Shown here: positions 1 through 7,485 of the stretch, piece by piece | How the letters are laid out: each line of letters begins with the position of its first letter | Numbering within the stretch: position 1 is the first letter of the stretch | Source of the DNA: Bacteroidales bacterium | GTDB taxonomy: Bacteria; Bacteroidota; Bacteroidia; Bacteroidales; ML635J-15 | Assembly: GCA_028696755.1 (NCBI GenBank) | Contig: JAQVGK010000162.1 | Coordinates: forward strand, 1 to 7,517 | DNA: 7,517 nt | Reading direction: 5' to 3' | Translations under genes and position numbers: made by a program | Notes under the pieces: generated by a model | Databases searched by the model: none | What the model was told of the DNA's origin: nothing | What the model saw: the letters and a program-made list of their open reading frames with translations, nothing else

Positions 1-3000
1 TCTGATTCTGATCATTTTCAACAGTATTTTGATTCAGATTATCCTGAGTGTTATTGTTCTGCTGATTTTGATTTGAATTGTCCGCAATGTTCTGATTCTG
101 AACAGTGTCAACAGGATTTTGATTCAGATTATCCTGAGTGTTATCGTTCTGCTGATTTTGATTTGAATTGTCAGCAATGTTCTGATTCTGAACAGTATCA
201 ACAGGATTTTGATTCAGATTATCCTGAGTGTTGTTGTTCTGCTGATTCTGGTTTGAATTGTCCGCAATGTTCTGATTTTGAACTGTATCTACAGGATTTT
301 GTGTGTTATTATTAGCAATTATTTCAGTTTCTCGAATTACGAAATCCGAAAATCCTCCTGATGCCGACTTAAGTTCAGATATTTTTGCTTCGGGCAATAC
401 CAGAACAGTACGATCTTTAAGCATGTCGTTTTGCTTTTTAATGATTTTTTCGCCTGCAATTATCACTTCGCCTAGCATGTAAAAATCTTTACTGTCGATA
501 GTATTATTCAACTTTTGGTTATGGCCAGCAACTTCTGCTTCGAGCGAACTAAGATTGGCACCTGGATTTTCTTCTTCAATTTTGTTGTAGTTTGCAATTA
601 TTATTTCTTTCTGGGCCTTTGCAATCTCGGTATTTATTTCTTCGATTTGCTCGTTAAGCTGTTTGTTAAGGACTTCTATTTCGCCAAGAATTTCTATCTT
701 GCGTTCGGGTTTAGCACTTTGGTATTCTTTGGTTAAATCGTCAGTTTTGGTTTTTATTTTTTCGGCATCTACAATTAGCGACTCAATAATCTCGGGTTTA
801 ATGTCTGTTATAAGTGGTTCCACTTCTATCTGTTGAACATCCTGAGTTTCGGCAGAATTTATTGCTGCAGTTAGGTTAACTGTCTCGCGACGATTTACAA
901 GCTCTGTATTTGGAATGTATTTAGACTTATCGTTAAGAAAATCGAAAATATAGTTAAGATAAAGATTTGCGAGTTCAATATTTTTATAGGCATCACACAA
1001 AAGAGAAAGTTTTTGTTTGCCCGATTGAATTTCTTCGGCTTGTAGTTGATAATCATCTGCCAGCTTTTTAAACTCAGCAGCTTTATCGGTGTATGTTTTC
1101 GTGCGTTGATCTCCAAGATTATACTTTTTAAGAATTGATTCGTACTGTAAATAGTCGGAGTACATTCCTACAAGAGCATTATTGAGAAAATCTAGCGACG
1201 ATTTTAGATTTAATTCTACAATAGAATTTGCTTCTGTAATAATTTCGTTTTTCTTCTCAGGATTACGAGTCTGAGCAGCATCCGAATAAAGGCGTTTTGC
1301 CTTGTTTAAATCGGCGAGAATAATATTGCCTGCTGTAATTTGTTTCTGGATATCCGACAAACCCTTTTTAAGTTCGGTAATAATCTCAGGCATTGATGGA
1401 ACCGCATTTTGCGACTTGTAGATTTCGTTTATCTGCTTAAGATTCGCTTCTATTTTTTTATCAACATCGTTCTTTACAACCTCTAGGAATAAAATCCCAA
1501 CCGATTCTCCCTTTTTGTCGAGCAGTTTAAGATCGGATATTTCTTGTCCTGTTTCTTTCGAAATAATAATCAGATTCTCAGTTTCCTTAATTAAATCGTT
1601 CGCACTATTGGCAAGCGGATCAGAATTCGCTTTATCAAAATTTGAATACAGAACAGATGATTCGGTTGTTGATTCAAGGGAAAGTGATTCTCTAATTATT
1701 GTTTTGTTATCGTTAATCTGTATCTGATTTCGGTTAATGTCGTTTATTATTTTTTGCTTTTCAGTATCGGAATCTGTCATGTCAAATGCCGATTCTAACA
1801 ATACAACAGCTTCTTTAAGAGAATCGTTTATAGCCATCAAATTTCCCGCTCGGTTAGTCTCAGGACTGATCACATTTTTGTATTTTTCGGTATATTCCTT
1901 TGTGTCAATATAAATCAATGGTTTACCATTGTTGTCGGCTAAATCTGTCCCGTATAAAATTCCATCGTAATCAACAATTGGAGAATAATAGGTGAGGTCA
2001 CTCATAATATTGTCCTGCACTTGAGCCATTTCTTTAAGATTGCTTTGCGAGAGCGATGTTCTGAGTGTTTCTATTTCGTTGTTAGCTTTTGTAAGGTTAA
2101 GATTTGGATCATAAAACAATCCATTTTCGATATCCTCTCTGAACTTATTTACAGATTCAATTCTGTTGTCAGCTGTTTTTACATCAAACTCAACAAAGCC
2201 AATCTGAATCTCGTTATCCTTGATGATTGAAATAACGTCTATTTTTTCGTTTTCGTAAGTTTTTAAATCGTAAACATACTTTTCGCGGACTTCGAAATCC
2301 TGTTCATTACGAGCAAGTTCAATTTTTATCGAAATTTTATCATTAAGCTCGTCAAGTTTATCGAGATTTGGTTTGTTCGAGGCGTTGAGTTTATCCAACT
2401 TTTGTTGATGACCAGCTTTCTGTCGCTCAATATCCGCTATATATTTGTCGAGTGGGAAAACCGTATCAATTTTATTTATTTCGGCACTCGTACTTTTAAT
2501 CGAATTCTCCAAAGTCTTCTCGTTACGAGGAGTATTATCCAGAATCTTCATTTCGTTTTGATAATAGCTCACGAGACCATCGGTGCGTGTTGCAGCATCA
2601 AAAAAATATTTGGAAATATCATAAAGTTCTGTTGCATCTGCCGAGAGTTGGTTCATTTCTTTCTGCAATGCCTCACGCTTTTTATTTGATTCGCCATCAT
2701 TCTTCGATTTAAGAGCTGCAATTTCTTTGTTAAGTTCTTTTATTCGTGCTAGCTTTTGCTGAGATAGTTTGTATGATGAGGCTGCATATTCTCGGTATCC
2801 TGCCGATTTTTCCGAAATATCATTAAGTTGAGCAAACGATTCCTGTATCAAAACATCAATATCACTAAGCGAATCGAGAATAGTGTTGTTTGCCTGAGTG
2901 CTAGTGGTATCGCGCATTGCCATTGCTCTAATTTCCTGACGCTGCGTTAGTTCTGTGCTTGCCAATGGATTAACTTGCAGATTTGCACTTGCATAAATAT

Positions 3001-4075
3001 CGCTAATTGTTTCAAGCTTTCGGCGTTGTGGGTCAATTTCGGATAAAATCCTATAAATAGAAATCTGATCGGCTTTCGTTTCGCGTGTCGAAGCAAAAAA
3101 GGCGGTTTCGTTGAAACGATCGATGGCATACATTATATCGTCGAATGGCGTATTCACCGGAAAATCGAGATTCTCGGGCTCCGACCATTGGTTTTTATTG
3201 GGATTCCAGATTGTGCGAAAAACATCATATCCGCCCATACTATTATGTCCTTTCGACGAGAAGTAAAGTGTGATTCCATCTTCACTTAAAAAAGGATATG
3301 CTTCGTCGTATTTTGTATTTACAGCATCGGGCAATTTACGAGGTTCTGTCCAAGTGCCATTTTCGCGTCGCGACATATAAATATCCAGACTGTTTTTCTT
3401 GGAATCGCCATACGAACTAAAAAACAAAACATTATGAATTTCGGAAATATACATTAGGTCGGTTTCCAAAATTAGTTTATCTGCTTTACCCTTAAACTGG
3501 TCAGTTTTTACAATTATCTTTCCGCCAAAATCGTTTAGATTGTATGAATAGTGAAAGTTGGTACGGTTTATTTTCTTGGAACTTATCACTTTAAGTTCGT
3601 AAGCATATCTTACCAAGTCGATTCCGCTGTTCGCCATGTTTATGTATTGCTCGACCTCAAAATTTACAATGTCTTTTTGTTTTGCATTTAATTTATAAAG
3701 ATTGTAGAATTCTAGGGCTTTATCAAAGTCGTACATAAAGTGATAACCCAAGCCAATATAAAAATTCGCGGGATTAATTCCTTTTCCTGCAGCAAACTCC
3801 AGATAATCAATACCAGATTTAATATTGTTGTTAAGTTTTACAAGGCATGCGCCATAATAATAATTAAAAACCTCTTCGCGTGGGTAAAGACTTAATAATT
3901 GCGAAAATCCCTTGTACGAATCGTTATAGTTTTCGTCGAAAAACTGCTGTCGGCATGTTTCGTAAAGAATTTCTTCATCTTTAGTCATTTCTACCGATGG
4001 CTTAAATTGTGCAAAAGAAGATATAGCCGCCAAAAGCAGTATAATTAACACAGATATTTTTCTAAGCCATTTCAA
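1..4075 (-). CDS. Giant exported TPR + PD40 (WD40-like propeller) protein with long helical rod and N/Q-rich tandem repeats; 3' end beyond window
   Basis: Reading the minus strand from 4075 gives an open frame with no stop to the window edge, at least 1358 residues. The start is taken as TTG at 4075-4073: an in-frame TAA lies at 4081-4079, the first in-frame ATG is only residue 30, and the TTG start gives a signal peptide (MKWLRK, hydrophobic core, SSFA before Gln23). Residues about 36-150 are helical and TPR-like. Residues about 205-345 carry PD40/WD40-like propeller blades, with motifs such as LDIYMSRRENGTW, YPFLSEDGITLYFSS and GGYDVF. Residues about 350-1250 are mostly charged helical, coiled-coil-like sequence with a non-helical island near 699-728 (VDYDGILYG...GKPLIYID). 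From 1254 an Asn/Gln-rich 30-residue repeat begins. The TPR + PD40 order is seen in PorE-like Bacteroidota envelope proteins, which then carry a regulatory domain and an OmpA domain; neither is visible here. A periplasmic or outer-membrane scaffold role is inference. A peptidoglycan-binding C-terminus (OmpA or SPOR) may follow outside the window. Serine TCG codons look more common than in the neighbouring operon, by eye only. Confidence 0.9.
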   Translation of the reverse strand, partial: MKWLRKISVLIILLLAAISSFAQFKPSVEMTKDEEILYETCRQQFFDENYNDSYKGFSQLLSLYPREEVFNYYYGACLVKLNNNIKSGIDYLEFAAGKGINPANFYIGLGYHFMYDFDKALEFYNLYKLNAKQKDIVNFEVEQYINMANSGIDLVRYAYELKVISSKKINRTNFHYSYNLNDFGGKIIVKTDQFKGKADKLILETDLMYISEIHNVLFFSSYGDSKKNSLDIYMSRRENGTWTEPRKLPDAVNTKYDEAYPFLSEDGITLYFSSKGHNSMGGYDVFRTIWNPNKNQWSEPENLDFPVNTPFDDIMYAIDRFNETAFFASTRETKADQISIYRILSEIDPQRRKLETISDIYASANLQVNPLASTELTQRQEIRAMAMRDTTSTQANNTILDSLSDIDVLIQESFAQLNDISEKSAGYREYAASSYKLSQQKLARIKELNKEIAALKSKNDGESNKKREALQKEMNQLSADATELYDISKYFFDAATRTDGLVSYYQNEMKILDNTPRNEKTLENSIKSTSAEINKIDTVFPLDKYIADIERQKAGHQQKLDKLNASNKPNLDKLDELNDKISIKIELARNEQDFEVREKYVYDLKTYENEKIDVISIIKDNEIQIGFVEFDVKTADNRIESVNKFREDIENGLFYDPNLNLTKANNEIETLRTSLSQSNLKEMAQVQDNIMSDLTYYSPIVDYDGILYGTDLADNNGKPLIYIDTKEYTEKYKNVISPETNRAGNLMAINDSLKEAVVLLESAFDMTDSDTEKQKIINDINRNQIQINDNKTIIRESLSLESTTESSVLYSNFDKANSDPLANSANDLIKETENLIIISKETGQEISDLKLLDKKGESVGILFLEVVKNDVDKKIEANLKQINEIYKSQNAVPSMPEIITELKKGLSDIQKQITAGNIILADLNKAKRLYSDAAQTRNPEKKNEIITEANSIVELNLKSSLDFLNNALVGMYSDYLQYESILKKYNLGDQRTKTYTDKAAEFKKLADDYQLQAEEIQSGKQKLSLLCDAYKNIELANLYLNYIFDFLNDKSKYIPNTELVNRRETVNLTAAINSAETQDVQQIEVEPLITDIKPEIIESLIVDAEKIKTKTDDLTKEYQSAKPERKIEILGEIEVLNKQLNEQIEEINTEIAKAQKEIIIANYNKIEEENPGANLSSLEAEVAGHNQKLNNTIDSKDFYMLGEVIIAGEKIIKKQNDMLKDRTVLVLPEAKISELKSASGGFSDFVIRETEIIANNNTQNPVDTVQNQNIADNSNQNQQNNNTQDNLNQNPVDTVQNQNIADNSNQNQQNDNTQDNLNQNPVDTVQNQNIADNSNQNQQNNNTQDNLNQNTVENDQNQ
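2..298 (-). repeat. 90-bp in-frame tandem repeat encoding a 30-residue Asn/Gln-rich unit
   Basis: Three full units lie at 298-209, 208-119 and 118-29, followed by a decayed partial unit at 28-2 that meets the window edge. Each full unit begins NPVDTVQNQNIADNSNQ. Of its 30 residues, 18 are Asn or Gln, three or four are Asp, and none is Lys, Arg or aromatic. By hand alignment the first two units differ at 8 of 90 bases, the second and third at 3, and the first and third at 7. The three proteins differ at only one residue (Asn to Asp in the middle unit). The sequence leading into the first unit (NNNTQ at 1255-1259) matches the unit's own tail but lacks DNLNQ, a 15-base difference. The partial unit reads NTVENDQNQ, with four changes in nine residues. 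The tract probably forms a flexible, disordered linker or stalk; that is inference. The array may continue beyond the edge. Confidence 0.95.
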
Positions 4076-4099
4076 CCTTTAAGTTTACCAAAAAACTAC

Positions 4100-4107
4100 C
4101 AAACTTA
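4100..4107 (-). promoter_or_regulatory. Candidate Bacteroidota -7 promoter element for the giant gene
   Basis: The minus strand reads TAAGTTTG here, a perfect match to the Bacteroidota primary-sigma -7 consensus TAnnTTTG. It lies 25 bases upstream of the TTG start, so the 5' untranslated leader would be short. A well-placed -33 TTG is not clear: TTG trinucleotides occur 14 bases upstream (4124-4122) and 23 bases upstream (4133-4131), either side of the usual spacing. An own promoter fits the 196-base gap from the receptor gene. The match is to a short motif in AT-rich DNA and could be chance. Confidence 0.42.
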
Positions 4108-4121
4108 TACAATATAATTAA

Positions 4122-4138
4122 CAAAATTAACAATTTTG
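4122..4138. repeat. Perfect 7-bp inverted repeat in the intergenic region
   Basis: The arms CAAAATT (4122-4128) and AATTTTG (4132-4138) are exact reverse complements around a 3-base loop. The repeat sits 14 bases upstream of the candidate -7 element, overlapping where a -33 element would lie, so it could be an operator. It could also be a weak AT-rich hairpin downstream of the receptor gene. There is no GC-rich stem with a U-run, so it is not a convincing intrinsic terminator. In DNA this AT-rich, chance occurrence is quite possible. Confidence 0.3.
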
Positions 4139-4271
4139 ACTGATAGTTTAAAAATTTCGTGTGGAAAGATGAAAATTGGGGAGGGAATCCATAAGAACAT
4201 TTGCGACATTTAAAATTTTTATAGAGATATTTGCTTGTTGATTTTAATGTTTTGCCTAAGTTGTTCTATTA

Positions 4272-6647
4272 TTAGTTTTCAAAGTTTAACCATTTTTTTA
4301 AAGAAAAATCTCTTTGTTTAGCTTCTGGTTTACCAAAATATACCTTGTAAGAAACAGATGGTAGTATTGGAAACAAACTCATTTGATATAAGTCTAATTT
4401 TGCAAAACCATTCTCTGGCCGATGTATTTCTGGAGTAGAGTTATTGTTATAGTAATAGTAACTTGGATTTTGACGATTATAAGCATTGTAAATTGAGAAT
4501 GTCCATACGGTTTTTAGCTTTCTTTTTTTTGACAAAGTCTCGTATTTTAAGCCAATATCTAAGCGATGATAATCTTTCATTGTCGCCGAATTTCTCAAAC
4601 CATAAATAAATGCTTCGTAGTACTCATTTGTGTGTGGATTTAGGATCATTTGCCGACCTAAAACTGGTGTATATGGTAAACCAGTTTGGTAATTCCAAAC
4701 GAGACTAAAACTAAGTTTGTCGTTAATCTTTTTGTTAATGAATATTGTCAAATCGTGCGGACGATTATATTCATAAAAATACTCATTTCCATTATTTACG
4801 TTGTTGAATATACGAGTGGATTTGCTGAGATGATATGATATTAAGCCTGTCCATTTTCCATAGCTTTTTTTAAGCATGAATTCCAAACCATTTACTTCTC
4901 CAATACCACCTATTTCTATCGATTGTTTCCAATTTTCAAGTTCAGTCAAATCATACACATTTTTTTGGGAAGCAACTAGGTTTGACAATTCTTTGTGATA
5001 AACTCCGATACTTATATCGAACATGTTTTTACCAAATGTTTTTGTCCAAGATAATGATGTTTGTATTGAGTTCGAAATTGGGACATCTTTGCTAGAAGGG
5101 ATCCATATTTCGTTTGCATAAATATTGCCACTAGAAATCAATAAATGTGATGCTTGATTAACATGCATGTAATTTATATTTACAGTTCCAAACTTGTTTA
5201 GATTGACATTCAAATCAAGTCTAGGCTCAATAAAGAATTGAGACGTGTCAGAAAGATAATAATTGCCGATTCTGGTGCCAATTTCTGCGTTAATAAATTT
5301 GAATATTTTAATATTGTTTGATAATGAAAATGAAGAATTAATGATTTCTTCAGAGAGAATTTTGTGAGAATAATTTTCACCCGAAACTTCGTAATCGAAT
5401 GGAGTATTATTGAAATAGCTTAAATGTAAGCCTCCAACCAACATCCAATCTTTTGTAACACTTAATGACCACAAAGAGTTTAAAGAAATATCTTGTACTT
5501 TAGTAGAGAATTGATTATTAAATCCATTATCATCTGAGTTAGTAAAAGATTGTATATCGCTGACCCTGTATCGAGAATAAGAAAGATTTGTTTTACTGAA
5601 TATTTTGGGAGTTATAATACAGTTCCAAGAGGCTGCACTCATAAAGTTTCCCCAAATATTTTTCACTCTTACCTTTGTGTTAAATTGATCCCATTCGTCT
5701 TTTTTATTCCAAACATTTAGGTAATCGTCTCCCTGAAAAACATTTAAAGCAAATGTGTTTCGTCCATTAGCTCGCCATACAGATTTAAAATTTATATCGT
5801 GAAAACCATAAGTCATAAAATAATCGCCACCATCAGTTATTCCACTTGCAGCTAACAATAAAACGTCAAAAAGTGTTTTTCTCGCTGTCAGAATATATGT
5901 AAATTTATTCGTAAACTTTCCCTCAAGGCAGAGATTAACATCGGTGATCCCTATGCCAAAACTTCCTTTAAACTCATCCGAGTTCCCCGAGCGCTGTGTT
6001 ATGTCAATTATTGATGAAAGCTTTCCCCCGTATCTGGCTGGGAAACCAGCTTTATAAACGGTAATATCGTTAATAATATCTGGATTAAAAACCGACATAA
6101 ACCCTCCTAGGTGATTAACATAAATTAAAGATGTATTATCTAATAGAAACATATTCTGCCCTGGATCACCACCTCTGACAATAAGTAAACTCGAAGCTTC
6201 GCTTTGTGATTGTATGCCTGGTAAAACTTGAGCAGATTTAATAATATCCGTTTGACCACCTAAACTTGGAAGCTGTGAAATTTCTTTTATTTCTAGGTTT
6301 GATACGTTTATTGAGTTTTTTGATTCAGCATGGATTGTAACCTCGTCGAGTTGGTAGGAGGAAGGAACTAAGAAAATATTTATAATGGTGTCACATAATT
6401 GTGTTATTAATAATGATTGTGTTTCATAGCCAATAAATGATACTTTTAACTCTGCTGAATTTGTTCTAATAACATAGTAAGCCTGAGAGTTCGTTGTTGT
6501 TCCGTGAGAGCTTATGGAATCTATGATGTTAGCACCAATAATTGCTTCTTTGGTTTGGGCATCGTAAACAAAGCCAGAAACTGTTGTCTGTGACTTACCC
6601 AAAAGTGCTGAAAAAGCAATGAAAATGATTAATGCAGATTTTTTCAT
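4272..6647 (-). CDS. TonB-dependent outer-membrane receptor with N-terminal carboxypeptidase-regulatory-like domain
   Basis: This is an outer-membrane receptor of about 791 residues that would import a substrate using TonB/ExbBD energy; the substrate is unknown. Numbered from the ATG at 6647, a signal peptide covers residues 1-19 (MKKSALIIF core, cleavage before Gln20). A carboxypeptidase-regulatory-like beta-sandwich follows at about 21-100 (VSGFVYDAQTKEAIIGANI, then VSFIGYET), then the connector LDEVTIHA near 100-107. The plug domain spans about 115-216 and carries the hallmarks IVRGGDPGQNMFLLD and FPARYGGKLSSIIDI. The rest is a beta-barrel rich in alternating aromatic strands. It is shorter than SusC-type receptors (about 1000 residues) and matches the smaller group that accompanies DUF4249 lipoproteins. 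A GTG at 6650 abuts the ATG and would add one residue; ATG is preferred. The gene begins 3 bases after the lipoprotein stop, implying co-transcription. The last strand-like segment (PSVSYKVYF) is followed by a 20-residue polar tail instead of ending at the aromatic residue. Confidence 0.94.
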   Translation of the reverse strand: MKKSALIIFIAFSALLGKSQTTVSGFVYDAQTKEAIIGANIIDSISSHGTTTNSQAYYVIRTNSAELKVSFIGYETQSLLITQLCDTIINIFLVPSSYQLDEVTIHAESKNSINVSNLEIKEISQLPSLGGQTDIIKSAQVLPGIQSQSEASSLLIVRGGDPGQNMFLLDNTSLIYVNHLGGFMSVFNPDIINDITVYKAGFPARYGGKLSSIIDITQRSGNSDEFKGSFGIGITDVNLCLEGKFTNKFTYILTARKTLFDVLLLAASGITDGGDYFMTYGFHDINFKSVWRANGRNTFALNVFQGDDYLNVWNKKDEWDQFNTKVRVKNIWGNFMSAASWNCIITPKIFSKTNLSYSRYRVSDIQSFTNSDDNGFNNQFSTKVQDISLNSLWSLSVTKDWMLVGGLHLSYFNNTPFDYEVSGENYSHKILSEEIINSSFSLSNNIKIFKFINAEIGTRIGNYYLSDTSQFFIEPRLDLNVNLNKFGTVNINYMHVNQASHLLISSGNIYANEIWIPSSKDVPISNSIQTSLSWTKTFGKNMFDISIGVYHKELSNLVASQKNVYDLTELENWKQSIEIGGIGEVNGLEFMLKKSYGKWTGLISYHLSKSTRIFNNVNNGNEYFYEYNRPHDLTIFINKKINDKLSFSLVWNYQTGLPYTPVLGRQMILNPHTNEYYEAFIYGLRNSATMKDYHRLDIGLKYETLSKKRKLKTVWTFSIYNAYNRQNPSYYYYNNNSTPEIHRPENGFAKLDLYQMSLFPILPSVSYKVYFGKPEAKQRDFSLKKWLNFEN

Positions 6648-6650
6648 CAC

Positions 6651-7481
6651 TTAGTAAATTGGTTGAATTATATCGCTGCTCGCATGAGAATAACCACAAA
6701 AAATTCCATATCCATTTTCGATATTTGAAAATAAGTTTAACGGGACAATACTAGAGTTCGAAAAATCAGGATATCTACTCAAATTATAATCTTCTAAGCT
6801 TTTAACGTAATAATAGTAATTCTTGTCAACAGACTTAATAATTAGTTGATATTGGTGTTTCTCGGGTGGATATGAAAAAGAGTGATGCTCGATTTTTATG
6901 CTTTTTGAAATTACTTCAGTACAGAAAGAGGTATTATCAAAATACAAAATTGGGTATTCTTCATTAACATTGTCTGCAGTTTCATTATAAATTACGATAT
7001 AGGCTTCGAAATACTGTTCTTGTGAAGTGTTGTTGGGAATTGTAAAATTTACCTTTGGTTGAAGAATTCCTTCGTTATTTACCCAACCGTTTTCATTTAC
7101 ATAGAAATTGAATATTTCTGGTCTTTCTGGAATTTCGCATTTTGCATTAACGAAATCGTTATCAGTAAGTACATTAAGTGTAAAATAATCGTTTTCTTTG
7201 ACGATATAATCAGAATTATAAATACCGTTTCCAACATAAGCAAAACTTATTATTACCGAGTCTTGATTAAACATTTCGATAACAGCATTGTTAATGTTCG
7301 TTAATTCCGAAGGATTAAGTTCGTCGGTTAAAGATAAATGTAATTGAGCAAACTCATCTTGAATCAAAATCGAATTTACTGTTATTTTTTTGTCAAAATT
7401 ATCAAATTCATCTTGCACGAGCTTTCGGCAAGATGAACTTAATAATATTATGGGAATGCACAATATCAGTAGTTTTTTCAT
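6651..7481 (-). CDS. DUF4249-type outer-membrane lipoprotein
   Basis: This is a 276-residue predicted lipoprotein. The N-terminus MKKLLILCIPIILLSSSC has a Lys pair, a hydrophobic core and a lipobox-like ending with Cys18 as the lipidation site. The residue at -3 is Ser and not the usual Leu, which is tolerated in Bacteroidota. The mature part looks all-beta: an N-terminal sandwich-like segment (about 33-125, including NAVIEMF and GNGIYNSDY), a middle domain, and the C-terminal motif SNIENGYGIFCGYS at about 252-265, which resembles the DUF4249 signature. The biochemical role of DUF4249 is not established; members are repeatedly found next to TonB-dependent receptors, so a SusD-like accessory or surface-binding role is inferred. 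The gene starts 4 bases after the upstream stop and ends 3 bases before the receptor ATG, so all appear to be one operon. No Shine-Dalgarno sequence is visible. The ATG at 7481 is supported by the signal peptide. Family assignment is by motif and context only. Confidence 0.85.
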   Translation of the reverse strand: MKKLLILCIPIILLSSSCRKLVQDEFDNFDKKITVNSILIQDEFAQLHLSLTDELNPSELTNINNAVIEMFNQDSVIISFAYVGNGIYNSDYIVKENDYFTLNVLTDNDFVNAKCEIPERPEIFNFYVNENGWVNNEGILQPKVNFTIPNNTSQEQYFEAYIVIYNETADNVNEEYPILYFDNTSFCTEVISKSIKIEHHSFSYPPEKHQYQLIIKSVDKNYYYYVKSLEDYNLSRYPDFSNSSIVPLNLFSNIENGYGIFCGYSHASSDIIQPIY

Positions 7482-7485
7482 ACAA

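Noticed and set aside
73..315. Plus-strand 80-residue Cys-rich ORF with internal repeats
   Set aside because: It is the opposite-strand shadow of the 90-bp coding repeat; its repetition comes from that array. It has no signal peptide and no credible start context.
1..316. CRISPR array or minisatellite-like non-coding repeat
   Set aside because: The units are contiguous with no unique spacers, are an exact multiple of three, and lie in frame within a long coding sequence.
515..3129. Several ORFs of 60-95 codons on both strands (for example 515-736 +, 895-1116 -, 1515-1727 +, 2021-2230 +, 2402-2689 +, 2947-3129 -)
   Set aside because: All lie inside the continuous giant minus-strand frame, have no recognisable domains, and show Phe/Ile/Cys-rich composition typical of antisense or out-of-frame reading.
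4169..4213. 14-codon plus-strand ORF (MKIGEGIHKNICDI) in the intergenic gap
   Set aside because: It is short, has no ribosome-binding or promoter support, and is expected by chance.
4139..4271. Intrinsic terminator after the receptor gene
   Set aside because: Only short AT-only palindromes were found (for example TAAAATTTTTA near 4211-4221), with no GC-rich stem followed by a T-run.
7059..7304. Plus-strand 81-residue ORF
   Set aside because: It is antisense to the DUF4249-type gene, which has a signal peptide, a family-like motif and operon spacing.
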